Shown here piece after piece: positions 22,956 to 32,960 of a stretch of DNA of 64,000 bases (position 1 is the first letter of the stretch; every line of letters begins with the position of its first letter). The notes beneath the pieces were generated by a model that did not search any database, had not been told where the DNA came from, and saw only the letters and a list, made by a program, of their open reading frames with translations. The translations under genes were made by a program, and so were the position numbers. Source of the stretch: Rutidosis leptorrhynchoides (lineage: Eukaryota > Streptophyta > Magnoliopsida > Asterales > Asteraceae); contig NC_092338.1 of the NCBI RefSeq assembly GCF_046630445.1, forward strand, positions 149,406,501 through 149,470,500, given 5' to 3'.

Positions 22956-24013
22956 CTAGTTGCGCCTTCTGGCATCACCAACCAATTTCGGACACTCTGA
23001 CTTTCGGTGTCCCTTTTTCTGACAATTAAAACATGTAACCTGGTTGGAAGATGGCTCTATACAATCTCGAGACAAATGACCCCGTAACCTACAGTTTTAG
23101 CAAGTAGGGAGATAATTTCTGGAGCCATCCTTCTTCACGCTACCGACATCTTCGGTCGCACTTTTACTCTTCTTATTCGAACTCATCGTAGTTTCGAACT
23201 TTCGCTTACTAACATCGGAAACACTTGCCTTCGACACCTCCGGTTCGAAACTCCGAGCCAACTCAAACAACTCTTCAAAAGACTTAGCCATCCCCCACTA
23301 ATCTTACGTTTCAATTCATCGCTTAAAGTACGATAGAAATCTAGCATCAACATCCGGTCATCACCGACATACTCCGGACAAAAAAGAGTTTTTGACAATA
23401 AAGTAGACTTGAGAGTAACCAAGTCCATCGAACCTTGTCGCAAATCGCGCAACTCGTCCCGAATTTTATTAAGGTCGGATTGAGTTCGGTATTCATCAAA
23501 GAACTCCTTTTTAAACTCTTCCCATGACAAGCTCATACATTGTTCTTCACCATACAATTGAATCTTGTCATCCCACCACATCTTGGCTTCTTCACGTAAC
23601 ATACTAGAACCGTATCTCGTTTTCTTCTCGGGAGGACGTTCACTAGTACGGAAAGCCCCCTCAATATCGAAAACCCAACATGTAGTCTTCAACGGATCCC
23701 TCACCCCATTAAACATAGGAGGTTGAGCATTCTTAAAATTTTTGTAATGGAAGTCCCGCCTTACATGTCCCCCATTACCATCACCCCCTTCACCACGAGG
23801 ATGGATGTTTCTAGCCTCGAGTGCCTCTTCGATCGCGGCATTCATTCGTTCATTGATTAACTCGGTTACTTACCCATTGACCGAGTCTTGGAAGACCTTT
23901 CTAACATCCTCGAGAAACTCCGCTTTTTGACGTTTAAAGATGGCCTCAACCTTAGCCGTGAACTCGGAGTCTTCGCCTTGATCATCGTTATCATGTCCAT
24001 TCCTCGCCTTCAT
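22956..24013 (-). pseudogene. Gag of element A, broken
   Basis: The gag capsid-like frame starts at the ATG at 24013 (MKARNGHDNDDQGED) and ends at TAG 22956-22958. An in-frame TAA lies at 23870-23872. The retrotransposon gag domain follows (EEAKMWWDDKIQLYGEE, SWEEFKKEFFDEYR, FCPEYVGDDRMLMLDFYRTL). A frameshift in the G5 run near 23290-23310 moves the rest to another frame (MAKSFEELFELARSF). A TAA at 23097 falls inside the first zinc knuckle; a second knuckle CFNCQKKGHRKSEC follows. Two stops and one frameshift mean no full protein. It is related to the gag of element B. Confidence 0.85.
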
Positions 24014-24349
24014 TCTAAGAAATGAACTCGGTTAGGAATGCAACACGAATAATTTTACATACACCGCCAAGATCTATATTAGCAATCATATAAATATGTC
24101 ACCGTTCGTACACGCCATCTAGTTCGATACTTGTTGTACATCACTTGCTTGACTTGGCTTGCAACCGTAATAATGGTCGCGAATTATTATTACGCTCACA
24201 CGCCATGCCGAGCTCATGAATACAACAACCATCTCGCTAGATGTTCATCACAAAACAACATAATTAGTAACACATAATTGTAACGACCCAACCCGTTAAC
24301 CGACCAAAAACGCAACATAAAAAAAAATTAAAACTGAGCTGTCCAGATG

Positions 24350-24392
24350 GGGTGCGCGGCGCGCACCCACACCTGTGCGCGGCGCGCACAGG
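24350..24392. repeat. Pair of GC-rich triloop hairpins, LTR B
   Basis: GGGTGCGC (24350-24357) pairs with GCGCACCC (24361-24368), and CCTGTGCGC (24372-24380) with GCGCACAGG (24384-24392); both loops are GGC. The right LTR has the same pair at 30155-30196 with one arm base changed in the second hairpin. Confidence 0.9.
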
Positions 24393-24927
24393 GCCTTCAC
24401 AACAATTTATATTAGTTAAAACTAACACGTTCCAATAATAAAATGAGTTTTACGAGACCGGGCCCACATCGGCCGTTTTACGACTTTCGTACAAAATACA
24501 AGTTTTCAACTACATGGTTTTTAACACAAAATAAAGACCGAGCATGGCGATTGGGGATACGCTACCCAATCCTAATCAATCCAAAAGCGAGATCTTCTAA
24601 AGCAACTATGCGAGTCCACTAGTTCCCGCTTACCCGAGCCACCGCATCCATGCAATCTATAAAAATGTAAACAACGAGAGGGTAAGCTAACGCTTAGTGA
24701 GTGAAAATATACTACATACATATATATGCATAAAATGGACACGCCACACAAATAATCAAATACCGCATACCGAAGCATCCAAGCATAAAGGCAAGCTAGT
24801 CTAAGCATACCGTACGATCACTAAGCAACGAGCTAAAGATACAACAACAAACATAAGTTCACCAACGACGATGTGAACAACGCCAAATAGCTACACCCGG
24901 AGGGTTAGCTACATCACAACAATACAT

Positions 24928-24928
<1 letters not shown>

Positions 24929-25010
<82 letters not shown>
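24929..25010. repeat. (TA)n microsatellite in LTR B
   Basis: About 41 TA units. The matching tract in the right LTR (30810-30888) is the left edge of a large deletion there. Confidence 0.95.
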
Positions 25011-25011
<1 letters not shown>

Positions 25012-25078
25012 CAATATATAAACGTCCAAGGTTAACCCCTTAACCCAATACCGGGAACCAAATACCACAATGAAGAAT

Positions 25079-25302
25079 GGCCGAACAACCCGAGCCTTAG
25101 TGAATTCGCACAACCCGATATTCACTTCTTCACCAATTCAACAACCGAGGTTGGCCGAACTACCCGAGCCTTAGTGAATTCGCACAACCCGAGATTCACT
25201 ACCTCATCAACAAGATGACCGAACAACCCGAGTCATCATGAATCCGCACTACCCGAGATTCACTACTCAAAATATTATGAATACTAGCAAACCGATATTC
25301 AT
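25079..25302. repeat. Stem-loop array in LTR B
   Basis: Units share a loop close to CGCACAACCCGA. Clear stems are AGTGAAT/ATTCACT (25099/25120 and 25173/25194), GATGAC/GTCATC (25214/25232), TGAAT/ATTCA (25239/25258) and ATGAATA/TATTCAT (25277/25296). Two weaker units have GGC/GCC (25079 and about 25153). Two unit types alternate. The right LTR has lost this region. Confidence 0.85.
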
Positions 25303-26367
25303 TTCCCACTCCATAACCCACGCCGTCGGGGTTATAACTCCAAATCACAATCCATGTGATATCGTGCACACGAGTGTGCAACTCGCCAACGGTGGTCAAC
25401 CAAAACGCACAACTGTGCCAATTGGACCTATTACACACGTCCATAAAAATCCACCTATACGTGAAGTGAGCTCTATAACCGAGAACCACTTCACCCGACC
25501 CGCACCCATCCTACACATACATATGCACATAGGATATTAACACTCACCTTGTTGCCTTGATGAATGCTTCCAAGTAATCCGCAACTCGTCAATGGAAAGT
25601 ACCTATTCCATTATCACAATTACAACAACACACTTAGAGTTGATTTACAAACCAACTCAATTCGACACTTAGTGCAAATTCGACCAATTGCACTTACAAG
25701 CACAATCCGCGCCCAAACTAACCAATAATCACTAACACTAGTGACAATGGTCCTAATATGCCAATTTAACCCAATCATAAGTGTTAAACACTTATCAATC
25801 TCAAAATCACCCAAAAACCCTAATTTTGACTCAATTCCAAAATTAGTCTTTCAAACACACAAAAAGGGTTCCAATACTTCCATAATCACTAAACCTAGTG
25901 ATTAAACCCAATTACAAGTCCTAATCATAACCAATTTGTTCACCAACCCAAAATCAACCAATAATAACAATAAACCCGATTACAAGCAACACTAAACTCA
26001 CTTCATGAGTTTAAATGGGTTTACCAACAATTTAAGTTCAAACCCTAACTTGAATATCAAAATCAAACAATGAAATTCGGAATTAGAACTTACCACAACA
26101 ACCAAAACGAAGCTAGGAACAAGGTGAACAACTTTAAAACCCGAGACTTTGATCAATTCAAGCTCCTTCCTCTCCAAAACCCCAATTCTCTCACTAGAAT
26201 TCTCCCTCTCTCTCTAAGATACTTGAGAGTGATGAATGGATGTGAAAATGATCCAAAAGTGGATCCAAACCAGCTGATAAGGCCTGAGATCCGGCCTCAA
26301 GTGAAAAGACCAAAAAGCCCTTCATTAAACTTAAAATAGAAAAAGGCAGAATTCTGTCGCTAGGCAT

Positions 26368-26382
26368 GTGCGCGGCGCGCAC
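26368..26382. repeat. GC-rich triloop hairpin, inner end of LTR B
   Basis: GTGCGC/GCGCAC around GGC. The right LTR copy (near 31373-31410) has two such hairpins, the second as GGTGCGC/GTGCGCACC-like sequence with one change. Confidence 0.85.
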
Positions 26383-26485
26383 CCATGTCTGGGCAGATTT
26401 CGACCTTTTAACTTTTACACTAAGCTTCATCCACTATACGTACATCATTTAAAACTCTGTGTGCCATAAACATTGGGGTCTTACA

Positions 26486-26502
26486 ACTCTCCCCCACTTA
26501 GA
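26486..26502 (-). other. Polypurine tract of element B
   Basis: Minus-strand TCTAAGTGGGGGAGAGT abuts the LTR start, nearly the same as in element A. Confidence 0.85.
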
Positions 26503-28695
26503 ATCGATCACGTCCTCGTGATCCTCATTACTTAACCAAACGAACCACACTCCACGGTCCTCAAACATAAGTCCCAATCCGACTTTCCTAAGCAATTCTT
26601 CCCAATGAATCGCCTTTAAAAACTAAATCGTCACCCGCGATTTATCAAATCCGCAAATCCGAGCACTAACACTTGCTCATTCCCTCATATCGGAAAAACT
26701 CATCCAGTCTCTTACCCAGATATCAATCCCTTAGCGTACCCTTACCGAGTACAAGGCTAAAAGCAACCAAGTCTCACCCTTAGGTCAACAACCCGAAACG
26801 ATGAAGACCGAACCAAACGAAACCTTAAGGATAACACCAATCACGAAACATCCTTTGTAGTGCGCAACACAACCAATATGCAACTACCGTAACATCATAA
26901 CAACGACTAAAACTGGTAGCGCCCGAAACGACTAAGGCAACGCTAAACCCAAGGTGTACAAAATCGACTATTGTCACACCCGTAACAACATGTGAGCGAA
27001 ACACAGCTATCGCATCACTGATCTCACAACATGGTCCTCACGACCCCACCATCGGCGTATAAAACAACCGATAGATCACACAACACAACATGGCCGAAAC
27101 AACCCGAGCCTAAACACATATGGAGGATGGTCGAAACAACCCGAACCTTAGTGAATTCGCACAACCCAAAATTCACCAACCCAATCCATATATCCCACAA
27201 CGAAATGACCGCACAACCCGAGTCATTGTGAATATGCGCAAACCGATATTCACTACCTCCGCCACATAGTATAACCGAGGATGGCCGTACAACCCGAGCC
27301 TTAGTGAATCCGAACTACCCGACATTCACTACCTCAAACTATGAGTCCAAACAGCAGGGACAATCGTACAACCCGAAACATTGTGAATACGAACAACCCG
27401 ATATTCACATCCCAAACCACACACAAGGAATGGTACTCGCATTTCCCACCGGTACTCGCATTTCCCGATAATGTTATACCATGCCGATATAACACTACTC
27501 CCATGATGAAGTCAGCAGACCCCGAAGGTCATGCTTCACCAATCAAAATCCCATGATGAAGTCAGCGGACCCCGAAGGTCATGCTTCACCAATCAACGCC
27601 CTTTTGGCCTCGAACAACGAGTAGTGCAACATCGCGCTCTGTTACACTATAGTGAACCCTAACGGATACCACTAACCATTTACACAATCGAGCAAGAACC
27701 ACCTATATCAAACATAGGCACAAACAATAATTCTCTAAAAGAGAATCTACCACGCACATCTCTGAACCGAGGGATTTCACCTTGCTCGTCAACCACGTCC
27801 ATTATCTCTCAACGAGATTCACAACATTACCACCTCGGTGATAATTTAAATCCAAACCATAAGTACAATTTAACCGAAATTGTACTCTGCCACAAATCGA
27901 CCAAAACTAGGTCCCAACGCAAACTTCCGGATCTACCAAAAGCATTATCCGAAGTCTCACACTAAAACCTCCTCGTGCGGGAGTGTAACTCCCCCACTTG
28001 GAACTATGTTCCATAACCAAAACTCGTACTACCGTACAGTGCTACCAAAGGTAGACTTTACCAATAATTGGGTTCACACGACCCATCACTACTTCTTGCT
28101 CCAATCTTGAGCACATGGAGGATTTTAACCAAATCCCTAAACACTTTGAACGAAAAGTGTACCACAAATTACACAACTATACACTCGCAATCATCCAATT
28201 GCTATAGCTCGCCAAACTTCACCCAGTCACTAATGTACCTAAGGGTTTCTCTCCGGTACCCTAAGCACAGTGTAACCGCAACACCATCGGAGTCGAACAC
28301 CACGCTAGTAGGTATGAAAGAGGCACCTAATGTCGCGTCATGTAAACTCCATTACCAACCTACATCGAGATCCAAAACACTCGATCTCAAGGGTTCCAAT
28401 CCACTCGACGAACCTCACGGTTCATCAATTTCAACACGAGAGCGAACACGCTCTAACATCCGAACACCAAAGCCCATTCCCAAGGCTTGGTAGAACATTT
28501 CTCAATACTAAGGAATGCTTGGTTACACCAAGTCTTACGCCCTTCGCCCATTAATCAAAATGCCACCATAGGGTACTTCCATTAGGAACGTCACCCATAA
28601 CAATAACATGCAAAACACTATGCAACCCACAAACCCGAAAGCATCGACACATAAATGAATATTCAAAGGGCATATTTATTAAAACGAAACGTACC
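26503..28695 (-). other. Element B non-coding interior with second stem-loop array, tandem repeat and block shared with A
   Basis: No pol similarity was seen. It contains the stem-loop array 27087-27408, a 50-bp direct duplication at 27500-27599 (each unit carries CCCATGATGAAGTCAGC) and the 28240-28545 block shared with element A. The ORFs here have repeats or no recognisable domain. Confidence 0.65.
27087..27408. repeat. Internal stem-loop array of element B
   Basis: The loop is again close to CGNACAACCCGA. Stems include AATGAC/GTCATT (27204/27222), GTGAATAT/ATATTCAC (27228/27246), AGTGAAT/ATTCACT (about 27303/27324), ACAAT/ATTGT (27360/27380) and GTGAAT/ATTCAC (27383/27403). It has the same two alternating unit types as the LTR array, about 2 kb away. 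Confidence 0.85.
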
Positions 28696-29637
28696 TTAAC
28701 ATCTCCTTGCGGCATTCGCCGCCGCCAACTCGGGACAATCCGGCTTGCGATGTCCCTCTTTATGACAATAGTAGCACATTCCGTCATCACTCTTCGGCAT
28801 TGTGCATTCCCACAACTTGTGGCCCCTAACACCACAATTGAAACATCTAGGCGCACGAGAACTCGTCGAACCTTTCCCCACATTACCCATATTCGCACAT
28901 GCGCCCTTAGTTTTCTTACTTGGAGCACCATACGAATCAACCCTTCTTTTACTTGAAAGCTCCCTAGCTTTCGATCGCGAATGTGATTCGAAACCCCTAG
29001 TCATGTTAAATAACTCCGCAAATGAGTTCACTTGGCCAATGCTAATTTTGCCCTGCAAATCATCATTCAAAGTCCGATAGAAATCTTCCATCAACATCCG
29101 ATCATTCCCAATATACTCTGGGCAAAAATGAGCCTTCGACATAAAGGTCGTCTTTAGATTATTCAAGTCCATTGATCCTTGTTGCAAATTTCGTAACTCA
29201 TTCCGCATTTCCGAAAAATCGGCTGAAGTCCGGAACTCCTCGAAGAATTCCCTCTTAAACTCATCCTATGATAACACCATAAACAGTTCACCACCGACAA
29301 GATCAATCTTACCATCCAACCAATGCTTTGCTCTACCCCGCAACAAACTAGTAGCGAGCCTTGTCCTCTTCTCGGGAGGACATTCAATCGTGCGAAAACA
29401 CCCTTCGACATCCGAGATCCAAGTGGTGCTTACCAAGGGATCTGGTTTCCCATCGTACATCAGAGGTTTAGCCCTCATGAAGCTCTTAAGACAACGCTCA
29501 ATTTCACTACTACTCCAAAATTTGGAATACCTCATATCCATTCTTTCTTCCAACGCACCCATTTGCTCCGCAACGGCGGCCGCAACTCTAGTATTAAACT
29601 CCTCGTCATTCGTCTCGATCTCGTTTTGCTTCACCAT
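28696..29637 (-). pseudogene. Gag of element B with one premature stop
   Basis: One frame runs from the ATG at 29637 (MVKQNEIETNDEEFNTRVAA) to the stop at 28696 and is interrupted by a single TAG at 29266-29268, where the sister gag in element A has tryptophan (SWEEFKKEFF). It contains the retrotransposon gag domain (RAKHWLDGKIDLVGGELF, FCPEYIGNDRMLMEDFYRTL) and two CCHC zinc knuckles (CFNCGVRGHKLWEC, CYYCHKEGHRKPDC). It ends NAARRC, much like the end of gag A. It is about 313 codons long and followed by no pol. It is related to gag A but clearly diverged. Confidence 0.88.
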
Positions 29638-30068
29638 TCTAAAGAATGCAAAACGATTAGTCCACGAACGTATAAAACCATACGCACCACACCGCCCCAT
29701 CTTGCGAAACACTCGTCGTACATCACTTGTTAGACACGATTTGCACCCGTAATAAGGTTTGCAAGTCCTTATTACGCATACATGCCGTATCATCTCGTTA
29801 GTACAACGACCGCCTCGCTCGATAATATATATAAACGCAAACATAAACAAAATTCTACGCGATATAAACACACGCGAGAATTATTATCACAACACAATAA
29901 TATATTAATAATATCCGCATTACCAATATCGATATTAGTCCACCTACAAATAAGGCACTAACTATAACCCATTCTGACCCGTAATCCTACAAGTCCCGCA
30001 ACAATTAAGCACACACAAAAGTCTAAGTCTAGGCACCTATCTCAAGTCGCCTAAATCCCTTAGACCAT
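29638..30068 (-). other. Leader of element B
   Basis: Untranslated stretch between the primer site and gag, probably including the packaging region. An open frame extends upstream of the gag ATG to 29871, but nothing in it resembles a protein I know. Confidence 0.55.
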
Positions 30069-30080
30069 GCTCTGATACCA
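30069..30080 (-). other. Primer-binding site of element B (tRNA-Met)
   Basis: Minus-strand TGGTATCAGAGC, two bases from the 5' LTR end at 30083. Confidence 0.92.
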
Positions 30081-30082
30081 CT

Positions 30083-30808
30083 TGTAATGACCCAACCCGT
30101 TAACCGACCAAAAACACAGCATAAAAAAAAAATTAGAACATAGCTGTCCATATGGGGTGCGCGGCGCGCACCCACACCTGTGCGCGGCGTGCACAGGGCC
30201 TGGAAGTCCGCTGTCCATTTTTTTCAATTTTCGCAAAAAGATCTCTTGCTTCCCGACACTTTTAGACCAAACGCTCTTCACAACAATTTATATTAGTTAA
30301 AACTAACACGTTCCAATAATAAAATGAGTTTTACGAGACCGAGCCCACATCGGCCGTTTTACGACTTTCGTACAAAATACAAGTTTTCAACTACATGATT
30401 TTTAACACAAAATAAAGACCGAGCATGGCGATTGGGGATACGCTACCCAATCCTAATCAATCCAAAAGCAAGATCTTCTAAAGCAACTATGCGAGTCCAC
30501 TAGTTCCCGCTTACCCGAGCCACCGCATCCATGCAATCTATAAAAATGTAAACAACGAGAGGGTAAGCTAACGCTTAGTGAGTGAAAATATACTACATAC
30601 ATATATATGCATAAAATGGACACGCCACACAAATAATCAAATACCGCATACCGAAGCATCCAAGCATAAAGGCAAGCTAGTCTAAGCATACCGTACGATC
30701 ACTAAGCAACGAGCTAAAGATACAACAACAAACATAAGTTCACCAACGACGATGTGAACAACGCCAAATAGCTACACCCGGAGGGTTAGCTACATCACAA
30801 CAATACAT

Positions 30809-30891
<83 letters not shown>

Positions 30892-31512
30892 TCTTTAGTG
30901 ATTAAACCCAATTACAAGTCCTAATCATAAGCAATTTGTTCACCAACCCAAAATCCACCAATAATAACAATAAACCCGATTACAAGCAACACTAAACTCA
31001 CTTCATGAGTTTAAATGGGTTTACCAATAATTTAAGTTCAAACCCTAACTTGAATATCAAAATCAAACAATGAAATTCGGAGTTAGAACTTACCACAACA
31101 ACCAAAACGAAGCTAGGAACGAGGTGAACAACTTTAAAACCTGAGACTTTGATCAATTCCAGCTCCTTCCTCTCCAAAACCCCAATTCTCTCACTAGAAT
31201 TCTCCCTCTCTCTCTCTCTAAGATACTTGAGAGTGATGAATGGATGTGAAAATGATCCAAAAGTGGATCCAAACCAGCTGATAAGGCCTGAGATCCGGCC
31301 TCAAGAGAAAAGACCAAAAAGCCCTTCATTAAACTTAAAATAGAAAAAGGCAGAATTCTGTCGCTAGGCATGTGCGCGGCGCGCACACCTTATGGTGCGC
31401 GGTGCGCACCCATGTCTGGGCAGATTCTGACCTTTTAACTTTTACACTAAGCTTCATCCACTATACGTACATCATTTAAAACGCTGTGTGCCATAAATAT
31501 TGGGGTCTTACA
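30083..31512 (-). repeat. Right (5') LTR of element B, 1430 bp, internally deleted
   Basis: It matches the left LTR on both sides of a jump at 30888: the TA tract (30810-30888) runs straight into sequence that corresponds to about 25895 of the left LTR, so about 880 bp including the stem-loop array are missing. It retains about 83 bp that the left copy lacks. Confidence 0.92.
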
Positions 31513-31631
31513 ATAATCAACACGTAGCTAAATCCCGAACCGCCCCGTAATCCTACAAGTCACGCATAATAGCCCACCCAAAAGTCTAAGTCTAGGCGCC
31601 TATCTTAAGTCACCTAAATCCCTTAGACCAT

Positions 31632-31643
31632 GCTCTGATACCA
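31632..31643 (-). other. Primer-binding site of element A (tRNA-Met)
   Basis: Minus-strand TGGTATCAGAGC, two bases before the right LTR start at 31646. The short piece 31518-31631 is the remaining part of A's leader after the B insertion. Confidence 0.92.
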
Positions 31644-31645
31644 CT

Positions 31646-32960
31646 TGTAACGACCCAACCCTCGTTATACCAAAAACACAACCCAAAAAAAAAAATCTAA
31701 AACAGTACATCTGGACGGCGTCCAACAATCTGGACGGCGTCCAGTAGTGAAGGGCAGGACGGCGTCCAAATGAACTGCCAGGGGCTGTCCCCGGAGTCCA
31801 ACTTAAGCGAACGAAAAACCCGCTTCCCGACACTTCCAAACAAAATGACTTTCACAACACGTTATAATAATTAAAACTAAGAGATTTCAATAATAAAATT
31901 GAGTTTTACAACACCGGGGCCGCATCGACCCGTTTTACGAATTTCGTACAAAATACAAGTTTCGACCCAAATGAGTTTAAGTTCCAAACAACTACGATCA
32001 TGATGTTTGGGGATAAACTACCCAATCCTAGGTCGAACCCAAAAGTAATCCAAGCAAGCAACCAAAAAGGGAAATCATCTAATCCCGAGCATACCCTTGC
32101 CACGTCCGCCTCCGAACCTAAAAATATAAACAATGAGAGGGTAAGCTAATTGCTTAGTGAGTGCAATACTTATACGCATACATATATACATAATTCAATT
32201 ACTTGCATTCACCTACACAAAATAACACACGTCATTAGCAAAACATAATATCACCTATTCAATTGTACAATAAGCCAACATCGATAACATAAAGGTCACG
32301 TCAATATTACAATGCTAAAAATGAACACGCACAACCCACCGGTTAAATCAAGATCACAAAGGAATAATCCCCTTTAAAAAGCCACAGATGTTCATAACAT
32401 CGAATAGTATCAAGAATCCAATTCCATGAGTGGTATCGTCTCATCGAACTTCAAACCCACTCTTCATGCTTCATGTGGTATCGTCTCATCGAACTTTAAG
32501 CCCACATATGAGGTATCGCCACATCGAACTTTAAACCCTCATCAAGCAATACAATAGTAGTATCGCATCGTCAATATCGAACTTTAAATCCATACATGAG
32601 GTATCGTCACTATCGAACTTAAACCCTCATCAAACAAACAATCGTGGTATGGCATCGTCAATATCGAACTTTAAATCCATACATATGAGGTATCGTCACA
32701 TCGAACTTAAACCCTCATCAAACAAACAATCGTGGTATGGCATCGTCAATATCGAACTTTAAATCCATACATATGAGGTATCGTCACATCGAACTTAAAC
32801 CCTCATCGAACAACGTAATAGTGGTATGGCATCGTCCCATCGAACTTTAAGTCCACACATATGAGGTATCGCCGCATCGAACTTTAACCCTCGTCCCGCA
32901 TTGAATAATACAATAGTAGTATGGCGTCGTCATCATCGAACTTTAAATCCATACATATGA
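31646..32960 (-). repeat. Right (5') LTR of element A, cut by insertion of D
   Basis: It matches 18810-20115 with roughly 2% differences. It stops at CATACATATGA, exactly where the left LTR continues GGTATCTCC, and element D begins. The five bases before the break, TATGA, are the predicted target duplication of D. Confidence 0.92.

Larger units (their letters stand above)
24279..26485 (-). repeat. Left (3') LTR of element B, 2207 bp
   Basis: It starts TGTAACGACCC and ends GGGGTCTTACA. It has GC hairpins at 24350-24392 and 26368-26382, a TA microsatellite and the stem-loop array. It lacks about 83 bp present at about 30195-30277 of the right LTR. Its sequence is related to LTR A (conserved GAGAGGGTAAGCTAA and TAGTGAGTG segments). 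Confidence 0.92.
24279..31512 (-). mobile_element. Element B: gag-only (TR-GAG type) LTR retrotransposon nested in A
   Basis: LTRs 24279-26485 and 30083-31512 surround a 3.6-kb interior with a polypurine tract, one gag and a tRNA-Met primer site. Five-base target duplications ATAAT flank it exactly (24274-24278 and 31513-31517), so this is a clean insertion into A's leader. No pol is present. The LTRs differ in length (2207 and 1430 bp) because of large indels after or during insertion. Confidence 0.93.
18810..32960 (-). mobile_element. Element A: gag-only (TR-GAG type) LTR retrotransposon, split by B and D, right end outside the window
   Basis: Left LTR 18810-21176, polypurine tract at 21177, gag at 22956-24013 and a tRNA-Met primer site at 31632-31643 followed by the right LTR from 31646. 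Element B (24279-31512) sits in the leader, and D cuts the right LTR at 32960. Once B is removed the interior is only about 3.2 kb and contains no protease, RT or integrase, so A is non-autonomous. The five bases before the left LTR are CAAGG, the predicted target duplication. The LTR copies differ by roughly 2% by eye. Confidence 0.85.

Noticed and set aside
24572..24808. 78-residue minus-strand frame repeated at 30453-30689
   Set aside because: It lies in both LTR copies of B, has no domain and is explained by LTR identity.
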